This document shows, piece after piece, positions 52,501 through 64,000 of a stretch of 64,000 bases of DNA. The translations under genes and the position numbers were made by a program. How positions within the stretch are numbered: position 1 is the first letter of the stretch; each line of letters starts with the position of its first letter. The stretch spans positions 75,829,349 to 75,893,348 of the forward strand of contig CM075851.1 of the NCBI GenBank assembly GCA_037975125.1, given 5' to 3'. The notes under the pieces were generated by a model, which saw nothing but the letters and a program-made list of their open reading frames with translations, was not told the DNA's origin and made no database searches. This stretch comes from Latrodectus hesperus (taxonomy: Eukaryota > Arthropoda > Arachnida > Araneae > Theridiidae).

Positions 52501-54882
52501 GATGACACTTTGGGCAATATTAAAAAAACTTTTCATATAAAATTACAATATTCTCAATAAAAAAATTTATGTTGAATAAGGATAATTTGCAATATTAAAT
52601 GTATTTTTTTAATATTTAGTTATAATATTAAAAATAAAAAGTGTATATATAAGTTTCACAGTAATGTGTTGAATTCATAAAACATTTTTTATATTCACTT
52701 AATTTACATTAAAGTTAGGGTAAGTCAATATTTCATCAACCAAGAAAAAATTATTCGCCTTCATTGACTTAAAATCCATTATATTTTTATTATAATAGTA
52801 ATAATTATTCTCAGAAAATAAATAACTGTCGTTATGAAGGCAAGACGAAATGATTATACACCTTAATTTAGATGAATTTCACTTCTCGTACAAATTAAGG
52901 AAAATTCTGTAAAACTTATCTATATTCAAATAAAAAAGAATATAGTTCAATCGTAATTAATAATGACCCATTTTTTATCTTTCAATGAGGTGAGAAATTT
53001 CATTTAAATTGATGGATTTTTATCAGTATTTCCCTAATATATATTAAGAAACTGTATATTGAAAAACTAAAACAAATTTTTCCAATCCAATATTTAATAT
53101 AATACTGTTTATTAATGACTTAATGAATGTTAATAATTTCAAAAAATCAGGTTTTTAGCTATGTTACTCCCTTCTCATTTTAGTAAATTTCGTTATGGAA
53201 ATATGCATAAATAAGAAAAGTTTCTATCACCATTTAGAATTTAAAAAATTCTCTCATTTTAAAGAAAAATAAATGAATTTTAATTATTAAAAACACAAAG
53301 AAAATATCTTAATATGAATAACAAGTAATATTCTTAATACATGGAATTGTTAATTTATAAATTTATATCTATATATAATTACAAATGTCTATATATAATA
53401 ATTATATAAACAAAAAAATTCTATATAATTTAATAGAATAATTTGTAATATATTCTAATAGAATCTAATTCTATATATTATAATATATAGATCCTTTCTA
53501 TATAAAAAAATTAAATAAAATGATTGCAAAAATATTTATATAGTTTCCACTTTAAAACAATTGAGTAGTAAAAGTTGATAATGTGTATCTGAAAAAAACT
53601 TAGAATATTTCTTGTGGAACTAACAAAAGCTTATATTTATAAACTTTTAACTACATTTTTGAAATATTATTGCAAAAATTTGAAATATTATTGCAATTTT
53701 CAATCTAAACTTTTATGTATTTTTGTTTAATTTAAGTATTATTTCTTAATTATTTGAAATAATTTATTGAAATAATATTTAATCGTTGTTATGCCGAATT
53801 AAACAAAATCAATTAATTACTAGAGATGATTTTGCTAAATGTGATTTGAAAGTCACAATTAGAACAAGCATTTTTAAATAAAAAAAATTACATACAAATA
53901 CGAATGAACGAAATAGAAATTCTAAAGCCATGATTATATTAAAAATTGAATGCTTTTAAGAATTAATAAATATTTTACTAATTTTAAGTATAGTTACTAT
54001 TTTGCTTCAAAAATATTTATAATATTCATAAGATAGCTTGTTTCCGTATGTATAATGTTCCATATAAGCTATAACTTAATTTTGAAAACATTCACATATT
54101 TAATTAGAAGTATTTTATCACTTACTATAATACATACCTATTCTAATGTTTTTGTACTTTTTAACACTATTAATACTAATTGATAAATAGAAATATCTAG
54201 AATCTTTTTAAGGATAATTAATTAGTTATTGTTTTACTAAATATTAAAATTTGATCCATCAAACATTATATTTCAAGTTTAAATTAAACTGAGAGTTCAA
54301 TTTATTTTTAGTATTATTAAATAACATATTTGCTTTTAAAAATACATTTAGTGAATTGCTAAGAGTTTTAGTCTGTATAATTTCTTATACTTTGGACATT
54401 TTTTAGCCTTATGGTGAAGAATTCATCCATCTTGTAAGAGATAGTGTCGTTTTGAGTCATAGGTTTAGGAAGAAACTAAATATTTATGGCAAACGATTTA
54501 TCAATAGTTAGAATATCATTTTTGTAGTTCATTCTTGATAAATATTATATTCTAAGATAAAAATGATTCGCCCTTATTTAAGGTATATTTATCATAATGT
54601 CTCAAAAAAATTCCAAATTTTTTATTCCTTCAATTAAGCTATTCATCATGAGCATTGTATATAAAAACTTATACTGATCTTTAGGCAATTTAAAAATAAT
54701 TTGGAGCTAGTATTATTCATTAGAAATTTTATTTAAAAGGAATTCAATGTATATACGTACTTCAAAAATACAATTCCTGTTTTAAGGAGTGTAGTTTAAG
54801 CATTATTTGCTGCGAACAATACGTCTCGTATAATAAGAGATTATAAGTAGAATTATATTTAGTATTTTATTTATAATTTTGT
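52501..54882. other. AT-rich non-coding DNA
   Basis: Nothing recognised except small TA-rich palindromes around 53360-53505. Confidence 0.55.
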
Positions 54883-55036
<154 letters not shown>

Positions 55037-56039
55037 AGAACATTATTTACTATTTTTAAATAGACCTAAATTTTACAAAATATATCAATATTGCTTTGAA
55101 ATATTCTACATTTAATTTTTAGTTTCTATTACATTATGCATTTTGTGATATAAATAATTTCTGAGCAAAAGCATTTTCAGTTTTAAAATTTTATCTTGCT
55201 TGTATTGAGCTTACATTTTAATTATCAACCTTAATATTTTAAGTTAATTGCAGCAAGCAACTTGTTTATTGTTAAAAAATAGCTTTATTTTATAGAGTGT
55301 AGGTAATGATATCAAATGTTTTAAAATATGTTTTGTATCAATATGTAAGGAAATACACTTTACATTTATTTGTTGTATAAGAAACATTAAAAATCGTGAC
55401 AGAATTTCTACATAAATTACAAATTTACATTTCAAAATTACTTCAAATAAATAATAATCATGGTAGAAAAATCAAGAAAATAAACTGATTTTATCTAAGG
55501 TATGTTAGAAAATTCTAAGAAATTTCAGAGATTAATGTATTAAATTAATTGCATGACGCATTTCTGGATAAACATATATCAATGTTATTAACATAATTAA
55601 ATATTTTATTTAAGACTAATTGAATATTTTATATATAAATAATTTGATTTATGACTAAACCATTTGAGTCACATACATTACTGATATTTTGCAATAAAGT
55701 AAATTGCTAATTATCAGCGAATAAGAATAATGTAAGATTTTTGACATATTGTAATTTAAATTTTAATTTTAACTGAATATCTCTTCACTCCTGACTGTAT
55801 TAAGAAACAAATTACCCCTGAGTAAGTTGATTTTACTTTAAACTTATTGAAACTGAAAATGTAAATGAAATATAATGAAATTTTTATTTTACCCATAAGC
55901 GATTGCAAATTTATAAAAAACTTCGGTCTTCTTTTTTACACCTAAAATAATTTTTGGTTATTTCGTCAAAAAAATCACCTACTAAAGTTTATTTATCAAA
56001 GCGACTTAGTCATAAAATATAATTATATTTCCTTCGTAA
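55037..56039. other. AT-rich non-coding DNA
   Basis: Nothing recognised up to the LTR element. Confidence 0.55.
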
Positions 56040-56253
56040 TGTTGGCTTCTCTTATTTTAATGTGCTTATTTCTATATCGATGAGTCGTTTCATTATAAAA
56101 TAATATATATATAGACTTATTTACAAGAGAAGTCACTAATTTACGTTACTCAGTTACTACTTACTACATTCCATGAATTTTTACTTAGCTACCAAAACAG
56201 TTGCCATGAGAACTACTGATGTTGCCACTCAGGCGTATGAAACTTTGCGCTCA
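56040..56253 (-). repeat. 3' LTR (214 bases)
   Basis: In element orientation it begins TGAGCGCAAAG and ends GCCAACA, so it has the usual TG...CA ends. Compared with the 5' LTR it has an extra ACTTACT-type 7-base duplication and one shorter TA run. No strong polypurine tract precedes it. Confidence 0.93.
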
Positions 56254-56383
56254 TATTCGACCATCCTGACAGTTTCAATTGTCCTCAATTGAGCTAATAC
56301 TTAGAATTGCATAAAGACAAAACAATAAGGATAGATAATATACATTAAAGTTCTATTGTAAAGTCTTTTTTATCAGTTCAGAG

Positions 56384-56549
56384 TCACTGGTAACGATGTG
56401 GCAGTCTGATTGTTCGCTTAGGTCTCTGACTGTCAAGTTCTTCTCCAGAGTCATTATCAGAAACATCATCAGTATCCTCATCCCAACCTTTCCAAGCCTT
56501 CTGTTGACTGACATGATCTGTTGTGGCATACATGCGACCGTTATTAGCC
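56384..56549 (-). pseudogene. C-terminal tail of retrotransposon pol
   Basis: On the minus strand an open stretch reads NNGRMYATTDHVSQQ, then an acidic segment (DEDTDDVSDNDSGEELD), then RPKRTIRLPHRYQ and TGA. A basic RPxRxxxxPxRY ending after acidic residues is typical of the end of gypsy-type integrase/pol. It is joined directly to the reverse-transcriptase remnant, in another frame, which marks the deletion junction. Confidence 0.75.
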
Positions 56550-57677
56550 TATAACATTTCTTCGTCCTGGTTGAATTCCATGTTTGTTAACCACAAAACC
56601 CAAGAATTCAATTTCTTCTTTACCAAATTCGCATCTTGACAGTTTCAACATTAAATGTGCAGATTTCAACCTTTCTAAAACACGCTTCATTTTCTCCATC
56701 GCTTTCGTCCAAGTTTTTGCCGGTACAAGAATGTCATCTAATTAGCATAGTACATCTTTATCTAACAATGGTCCCAATTCCAAGTGCATCATGCGCTGGA
56801 ATTCTTCTGGAGCATTGGTTAGTCCAAAAGCCATCCTTTCAAACTGTCCGGTTTCATCAGGTGTTATGAAAGCAGTCTTTTCTTTTGCAGATTCGCTTGA
56901 TGGAATTTGTAAATATACATCCAATGTCGTAAATACATTACAGTTATTCAAAGTCTCAAACAGGTCATCAATTCTAGGTAATGGGTATTTGTCTTTAACC
57001 GTCTGTAAGTTTAACTTTCTATAATCCACGACCAAACGATGGTCTCCCGTTTTCTTCTTTACAACTATCACAGGACTTGTGTAAGGAGATCTAGTTTCGC
57101 TAACAACTCCATTTTCTTTCCATTCTTTCACAATGTCTTTAATTATGGCCCGTTCTTCCGCATTTATCCTATAAAAACGCATACAAACTGGCTTGATAAC
57201 TTCCATTTCCTTAATTTCCATCGTTATCAAATTCGTGCTTCTGAGTTCACTAAGATTTGTTGCAACTCAATCTCTGTATTCATTCAAGAGAGTAAGAAAC
57301 TCTTGCTTCTGATCTACAGTTACATTTTCATCAGTTTTTATATCTTCCAATGTAAGGGGTCTTTTAGAAGTCTCATCTTCTGATTTTGTTGGATCTTCAG
57401 CCAATGTAAAAATATTTTCTCTTACATTAGTGCCAATAACTGGATTTTCAACATTGTAGTCTTCATTTACCGGAATACCATCTTCACATGAATAGAACTC
57501 TACAGCTTCACATCTCCCGACGCATTGACCTTTCTTTAATATAAAATTTTCACTATGTACATTTGAAATGGGTACTATTAACCTTCCTTCCTTCATTTCT
57601 AATAAACAGTCAACATTTTGTCTGTCTCTCATCAACAGAAAACCTTCCTTCTGCTCATCCGATTTACATTGAAAGAA
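56550..57677 (-). pseudogene. Reverse transcriptase region of pol, broken
   Basis: This would copy the element RNA into DNA. Reading the minus strand downward from 57677: a linker with LLMRDRQNVDCLLEM, a TGA at 57267, then the reverse-transcriptase palm. Motifs are SPVIVVKKK TGDHRLVVDYRKLN (about 57040), TLDVYLQIP with the first catalytic Asp (about 56930), TAFITPDETGQFERMAFGL and TNAPEEFQRMM (about 56800). The polymerase YLDD box at about 56740 has its Tyr codon changed to TAA (56742-56744), so the frame ends exactly at the active site although LDDILVPAKTW and LSRCEFGKEEIEFLGFVV follow in frame. The segment between TLDV and QIP is also a few residues short. RNase H and integrase are deleted. 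Confidence 0.9.
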
Positions 57678-57678
57678 A

Positions 57679-58455
57679 TTAACCGTATTCCTTTCTAACG
57701 CCTGTTTCTTCCACAGCTTTCAAAGAAACTCTCATTTTATTTAGATTGATATGTAGTTTACTGAATGGTGCTTCATCAATGTGCAACTCATTTTCTACCC
57801 TAGCATAAGCAATATGTGGCAAATCTAACCACATCCTCTCAAACAATAAATCCACTGGCAGAGACTCATCATTAACTAAAAGAATGGTGGTTTCTTTACC
57901 TATAACATCGTCGATTTCAATATCCACTATTGCCTTTCCAAGTGCTTTACTTACTGGTTTAATCTGATTTCCAAATCCATAAATATCAGTTACTTCGGGA
58001 ATAATAACTATACCCAACTTATCAGTAACTGATTTCCTCATTAAACAGCAAGAACTACCAGTATCAATCATCGAATCTACTAAATTTTCTTCATTAATTT
58101 TTGCCTTCTTAATGTAGAGTAATGCGTTTGAGCTGTTTGATGTTTTAGATATCAAATTTGTAACGACCTTCTCAGAATCCTTTTTCTTTTCAGGGCTGTC
58201 CTTAAAAATGTGTCCATAGTAGTTACAATTGAAACATTTCGGCTCATCTTTCTCATTACGAATTGGCTTGCGGAAACCCGATGCACTATTGTTTTCATTT
58301 GTTTCTACTTGTTGAACTTGGTTTTTAAATTTATTGTTATTAAAGTTACCTGGGCGTTGATAACGAGAATTATTTGGACTCTTATTAAAGTTGTTTGCTT
58401 GTTTGCGTTCAAACTTGAGATTTCGTTCTATTATTTCGCACCGTTTCACATTCAT
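57679..58455 (-). pseudogene. gag C terminus and protease region
   Basis: An open frame of 258 codons starting at an internal ATG. Near its middle is a zinc-knuckle-like CFNCNYYGHIFKDS in which the last Cys of the C-C-H-C set is Ser. About 70 residues later comes DTGSS, the active-site motif of the aspartic protease that processes Gag-Pol, followed by the usual GFG and LLVND segments. The upstream Asn-rich stretch (NNFNKSPNNSRYQRPGNFNN) resembles a nucleic-acid-binding gag tail. The frame differs from the gag part before it and from the reverse transcriptase after it, so frameshifts separate all three. Confidence 0.85.
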
Positions 58456-59311
58456 CTAGCTAATCAGCGAGTTCTTTTGTCGTCAAAAATTTCGCCCATT
58501 CGTCGATGAAGTGTTCCTTCAATTCAGCCGGAACTCGGCGTTCCACCTGATCCGTAATCATCAAGCCCTTCAGACCTTGAAAATCCTGAATTCCTAGTCC
58601 TTAAATCCATTCTTCAAAATAGTTCTGTAATTCAAAGGCGTAGTCACTCCAAGTACTATTTGTGTTTTGATGAAAAATAAACTTTTGATGAAATTTCTCC
58701 GGACTGAGTTTAAAACGTTTCAACAACAATTTCTTAATATGCTCGTAATCATTAATTTTTTCTTCAGGTTCCCTAGCAATTATTTGTGTGATCTCGTACG
58801 GTAATAATCCCAATAGATGACATACCCACTCTTCTTCAGGTATTTTAGCCCTTCGTGCTTGGCGCTCAAATAGAACCAAATATAAACTTATTTCCGATTC
58901 CTTAAGATCAAATTTGCGAATTAGCTTCTGCAAATCGTTGTTCGGTTTAACCAAAACCACTTCCTGGTCTACGTTACTTTCGTTGTTTATTTCATGGCTA
59001 TTAGCAATGCGTAATTTTTCCAATTCGTAAGCTCTCTCCTTTTTTTTTTCTATGCGTTCCGTTTCTAATCGTAGCATTTCCAATCGCTCTTGTCTTTCAA
59101 TTTCAAGTCGTTCTTTTTCTTCTTGCTTTCGTTCTTTTTCTTCTTCAACTAACCTATTCAGCATTATTTTAGCAAATTCTTCATCATAATTTGGCGACTT
59201 TTCAATCAACTGCCTTAAACAAGCGTTTTTCATACTACTATCAACAGTTTCGCCTAATTCCGTCGCCAATTCTAACAAACAAGCTTTCTTATAATTTCCT
59301 AAATAAGCCAT
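58456..59311 (-). pseudogene. gag N-terminal and capsid region
   Basis: The ATG at 59311 opens MAYLGNYKKACLLELATELG. A long Glu/Arg/Lys-rich segment (about residues 55-100, VEEEKERKQEEKERLEIERQ) predicts a coiled coil. Then comes a capsid-like domain (LYLVLFERQARRAKIPEEEW, HLLGLLPYEITQII, LLKRFKLSPEKFHQKF), reminiscent of gypsy Gag and the related SCAN fold. The frame stops at TAA 58601-58603 right after YFEEWI but continues in frame through VPAELKEHFIDEW to another TAG, where it meets the next piece in a different frame. Gag would form the intracellular particle; this copy cannot make it intact. Confidence 0.85.
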
Positions 59312-59482
59312 ACTTATTTTTTGAAAAACGTAAACGCAATCGAGTAATTTAAGTTACTTTATATCTTTATATAAAATTCGTACCTGTCCGTCGTTTCGTT
59401 GCTATCCGTTATTTCGAATTGCGTTTTATTTTAAAAACCATCAGTTTACGTACTTCGTTATCGTTGGTGGCGTATATGGATC

Positions 59483-59500
59483 TTCAAATCCCACTTCTGA
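59483..59500 (-). other. Possible primer-binding region, degenerate
   Basis: Just inside the 5' LTR the plus strand reads TTCAAATCCCACTTCTGA, which looks like a tRNA T-loop plus acceptor 3' strand. Its complement could therefore pair with a tRNA primer. The expected TGG immediately after the LTR is absent, so the site is mutated or the resemblance is accidental. Confidence 0.35.
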
Positions 59501-59502
59501 TT

Positions 59503-59713
59503 TGTTGGCTTCTCTTATTTTAATGTGCTTATTTCTATATAGATGAGTCGTTTCATTATAAAATAATATATATATATATAGATTTATTTACAAGAGAACT
59601 CACTAATTTACGTTACTCAGTTACTACATTCCATTAATTTTTACTTAGCTACCAAAACAGTTGCCATGAGAACTACTGATGTTGCCACTCAGGCGTATGA
59701 AACTTTGCGCTCA
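59503..59713 (-). repeat. 5' LTR (211 bases)
   Basis: Matches the 3' LTR except for four substitutions and two indels. In element orientation it would carry the promoter and transcription start. The minus-strand leader between it and the gag ATG is 59312-59502. Confidence 0.93.
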
Positions 59714-62700
59714 CAGTTATAACTGTACTAGACATATGAAATGTAAACTATTATAGAATACAATAATGGAAATTTAATCTGAGCCAAATCACAAATCACT
59801 AATAATAAAAAAATAAAATAATTAAATATCTTTAAAAATACATATATTTAACGAAAATCTTAATTTATGTTTTTTCTTCTCTTTTCTTTCTTGAAACTGT
59901 AATTTTCTGGTGAAAGATTATTTTATCATAATATTTTTCAGATAATACTTAAAATAATATAATAAATAATAGTGAAAATATACTCAACACTGTTTGGTTT
60001 CCCTTTGAATAATTTTTAAGAATCTATATTAAAGATGTTAAAACAGAATAAACAACCCCAAGTTTATTGTATTTTTTAGAGTTCGTATTTTAAACTGCAG
60101 TATATATTGTTTTGCATGTTCATTTCTGAATCATCTATGGCGTGTTATAAAAGCTCATACCATACAGAGTTTTGAAAATTTTAGCTATCGTTGAATAATA
60201 AAATTTCTTACAACTATTTCTTGGAATTATAAAAAAAGATTAATAAGTTTAGTGTTCAATATGAAATGATACTTTCAAATCACATTTGACAAAAATACCG
60301 CATCCACTTTAAAAAGATGGAAAACAAAATATATGAAAATGATGTGACAAATTCTGTTTCTGGCTCACTTTTTAGAACGAATATTTTAAGAAAATATTAT
60401 ATCCAAAATAAATATATCATTGTAAATAAAAATTCCTTGAAACAAATCTAAATTAAGGGCATATTTTTATTCTACATTTTCTAAAATATTGAACTGTTTA
60501 TATAATATTTTTACTTTAGCAAACATTAGTAATCGCGAATTGAATAATTTTTTATTTTATATTATTTACTTCAATAAACTTTATAAATTAATGAATATAT
60601 TATTCTTCACGAACAAAAATAATTATAATGAAGCAAATAAACTTCGCAAGTGCTTATTCAACTCAACTATTTATATTAAATTATGAAATTTTATTGTAAA
60701 AAACTTCAAATAAATACTTTTATTAAAGATAATTTAAATTTAGTTAAAATTCAAGATTAAAACATGCATTATATATTGTAATAAGATAGATAAACATAAT
60801 TATAGCATAATAAGCATTTAAATTAAAATTTTAATAAATAAGACCTGTCACAATAGTAAAAATTCTTATGTCAAGAAATATTTTAAGTAAAAGCATATAA
60901 CTCTATTATTTGACATTTAAATATTATTAAATTTGAATCTTTAACATAATTATTTACTAATGTATACAATATGTATACTTTAAATAATATTTCAAAACAG
61001 ATTCGTAAAATAATTTAACTTTGTATGCACTCTTTACACAAACAAATGAAATTAACATTTACAGTGAAATATTTCATCTTCTTTTCCGATTGAAAAACAA
61101 AAATTCATAATTTTTTCTCTCAACGTAGATTGTTTCACACAATTAAAAATTTTAATACGAATACTTAATTTTTCTATGTTATTTTCTGGGTTAATACATC
61201 AAAACACTTTATTTGAATGTGACAACATATTTCTTTCCGTATTTAAGTTTTTAACTTTAATAAAGTATTTGCTCTTGTAATAAATATGGGAGTTTTTTCT
61301 TCGTACAAAATATAAATTATTGTAATAATCTATAATGAGAGCCACTGTACCAAACTTATTTTTATTGTAAAAATTAGTGAAAATATTAATTATTGTGTTT
61401 TAAATAAAAAAAAACTGTGAATTTCTTTATATCCCTGTAGATTTTGACATAAATGAACTTTGTTTCTTAATTTTTACAATTAAATGAAAAATAAAATACC
61501 TTTTATTACATGTTTTTAAATTTCATAGATATTAAAATTAACTAAATCACACTTTTGGTAAATGAAATTCCTACTGAATGTAAATAAAATTCAAAATGTT
61601 GTTATAAGAATAACATGAAACAATAAAAATTCACCTTTAAAAAAATTTAAAAATTTTAGTCTAAAATAGTTTAAGCAGAAATTTTCTATTTGAATTTCCA
61701 TTAAAAGTTTAATATCGAATTTAAGTAAAAATATGTTTACTGAAAATAAAATACCAGAAAAAAATTAAAATATTTAATAAATTAAAAAATTGTAAAAAGA
61801 GTTTTGATTCGGTTCGATATCTTTTTAATTTGAATATTGTTTAAATTGTCAGCATTCAATATTAACAGAATAATTTAAATTTTTATCATAAATATTTTGG
61901 AAAATTAATTTAATATCTTTTGTACATAATTTTACAATTTATTTTCATTATTCGCACATTTTCTTGATGTATTATTATATTATTGTACAATATTTAGTCT
62001 TAGATACGTAGAATTATTAAAGATATGCTTCGGTAATGGTTTAATTATACGTATATATATTGAAAGCAAAATGAGTTCAATTACACTGATGTCAAATTTT
62101 TAATACTTTGAATTGCTAAATATTATATTATAAGGTATAATATTATTGATTACTTAAAATTTGACATATCTTTAGATGTACGATAAATTTCTCATTCGAA
62201 TTTACTATTAAATTCAAACAAAATGTATGTTTTACATAAACATCAATTATTTAAATACAAACAATATTAACTTCTCAATAACTTAACATACGGGATGTAT
62301 TTAGTATGCTCAAAATTACTTTTTGCAAACTAATTACTTTGTTACAATAACTGAAAATTCGTTATGTTACAACAAATCCAGAATTATCTGTATTCACGAA
62401 CATCAATAAAAGGAAGCGATAAAAGCAACACTAATTTTTATAACTCACTGCAAACAGCTAAGTTTTTAGAGCAGTAATATATAAATTGCGAAGATAAAAG
62501 CTTCTTCTCTAGTTACGCAGCATGAAGAGAAATGTAGAGATTCTGATGTCTGATATGAAGTCTTAATTGCCCTCGTAAACGTAAACGATAAGAGTATTTC
62601 AAGCTTAATGCGTTCATAAATAGGGTAATAAAGTTTCTACCCATTATATGTTATTTGTTCTCAATTTTTTACATAACCTTAGAAATAAAAGGATAGATTA

Positions 62701-64000
62701 TGAAGATAATTTATCAATATCACATACATTCTGATAATAATTTGAGTTGTTTGCGTGTGAGGGATCAAAATTCAAATCCAAATTTATTAGTTTGAAGAAA
62801 AAGGTTTTGTAATTTTAGGAAATTAAAGAATAATCTGATGAATACGTTTGAAGAAAGTCTGCTTTATTAAACATTACTAAATTATTTAATTAATATCATA
62901 TAACTAATTTGCGTGGTTTTATAAGTTAACCAACAATACGTTTCGATTATATTATTTTCAGGCTGATAAAAGTTTCTTACTATTAAACACCCTGCCACTT
63001 TCTTTGCTTATATAAATTTTGTAGGACCTGTATATTATAATATAGTATTGTAGATAATATAATTGGAAATCCATCTATTAAAATTAATTTTTGAAGAACA
63101 TTTGCATAAACAAATTAAATATATATTTGAAATATTTTTATATACTATAGAATATATTTTATTCAAAATATTCAATGAATCAATGAAATTTAATACAAAT
63201 TATTTATTCGAAAGTATGTTTTGATGATATATCACTTGTTTTCTAGAAATGTAAAAGCATTAGGAATTGCTTTCCTGATCTAAATACATATTCAAGCCCA
63301 TTTAAATTACCTTTATTATCAACTCCTAACATTGGAACATCTAATATCCTAGTATATTTCAACTTTTTAAGTAATAAAAGAATCTTTAATATAATTTTTT
63401 CGAATAAAAGAAATCCTCAAAATAGCTCAATTGAAATCATATTCAAAGTGATACAATTGGGATTTTTTTGTGCTAAAGATTTCACTCAAAATTTTAACGA
63501 TTAAATTAAGAGTTACATCAAAATTGTTTTTAAATCAAATTTGTTGATTTCAAATAGATAAAGTCTTATTTATTTTAATGAGATATTTGTTCTTAATTCA
63601 TTTTACGTAGTAATATAAATACATTTAAAATTATATAATAGTTAGGTACAAAATGCCTTAATTGCAAATTTTGTTCATTTATAGAATTAATAAACTTTTG
63701 CGTGAGAAACTAAATGTCTATATTTTTATAAACATAATCTACCAGAGATATTTTAATTAACATGATTGATACCAATACTAATGAGATATTTTGTGACCTA
63801 GTATATTTATTTATTTTTCAATGAAACGTGAATTAGTTCGTTTAGGTAGAAATAAACTAGCTTTCTTAAAATCAATACTATAAAAAAGATTATAATTTCA
63901 CAACTAATAGAATTTCAAATTTGCATTGCAAGAATCAATAACAAATCTTAAACTCTTTTTTATTAACTTTTTTAAATAAAAAAGTATATGAAATGTTTGA
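59714..64000. other. AT-rich non-coding DNA
   Basis: 4.3 kb with no supported gene, RNA or element. The 65-codon frame at 60489-60686 is rich in N, I, F, L and Y and looks like chance. Confidence 0.55.

Larger units (their letters stand above)
56040..59713 (-). mobile_element. Ty3/gypsy-type LTR retrotransposon, internally deleted, minus strand
   Basis: Two near-identical direct repeats (56040-56253 and 59503-59713) bound a minus-strand interior with gag, protease, part of reverse transcriptase and the last codons of pol. Order and motifs fit Ty3/gypsy. Length is about 3.7 kb, whereas full elements of this type are usually 5 kb or more. RNase H and integrase are missing, with pol jumping from the segment after the reverse-transcriptase core directly to the terminal tail near 56547. 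The coding part also carries several stops and at least two frameshifts. The LTRs differ at only four positions plus two small indels, so the insertion is recent relative to other elements here. The bases just outside the LTRs do not show an obvious target duplication. Confidence 0.93.

Noticed and set aside
56636..57383. Plus-strand frames of 77-114 codons
   Set aside because: Antisense to the reverse-transcriptase remnant, which carries the recognisable motifs.

Overview
Organism and general character. The window is eukaryotic nuclear DNA: strongly AT-rich, full of (TA)n arrays, with no operons, no bacterial-type ribosome sites and no long host reading frame. Everything recognisable is a mobile element or its remains: Tc1/mariner DNA transposons, a Ty3/gypsy-type LTR element, a probable decayed BEL/Pao pol, the 3' end of a non-LTR element, and five tRNA-headed SINEs. 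This mixture, the SINE heads and the LINE 3' hairpin with a CAAT-type tail suggest an arthropod, most likely a spider. That assignment is inference from family resemblance; no host gene here confirms it.

Layout. 1-4.5 kb: AT-rich DNA with two small tandem repeats and a minus-strand SINE (1820-2066). 5.0-6.3 kb: a complete but frameshifted mariner element with terminal inverted repeats (TIRs). 7.27-7.48 kb: a short foldback element (MITE candidate). 12.06-12.35 kb: a SINE. 13.54-14.0 kb: LINE 3' end. 15.18-16.95 kb: a Tc1 element with paired repeats in long inverted ends, inserted into a (TA)n array. 18.86-19.41 kb: decayed BEL/Pao-like fragment. 20.4-21.1 kb: truncated Tc1 relic. 22.6-22.9 kb: compound microsatellite. 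23.45-24.0 kb: open frame plus a SINE. 25.86-26.25 kb: SINE. 28.6 and 30.0 kb: two hairpins. 34.5 kb: second copy of the 25.86 kb SINE. 35.4-36.8 kb: Tc1 element of the same family as the 20.4 kb relic. 42.9-43.2 kb: short coding-like tract with a leucine-rich pattern. 45.0 and 46.0 kb: direct duplication. 51.2-52.5 kb: a mariner-superfamily fragment next to another Tc1 relic. 56.04-59.71 kb: LTR retrotransposon with a large internal deletion. The rest is AT-rich DNA in which I see nothing.

How the parts relate. There is no cooperating gene set. The autonomous-type elements all carry stops, frameshifts, truncations or deletions, so none looks able to encode its own enzyme. The mariner, two of the Tc1 elements and the LTR element still have recognisable ends. 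The SINEs would depend on LINE machinery supplied from elsewhere. The region reads as gene-poor intergenic or long-intron DNA shaped by repeated insertion and decay. I found no convincing new multi-gene system. The most informative items are structural: the Tc1 element in the TA array, the LTR element whose reverse-transcriptase tyrosine codon is a stop, the long hairpin at 28.6 kb, and the previously unlabelled SINE, BEL-like and foldback relics.
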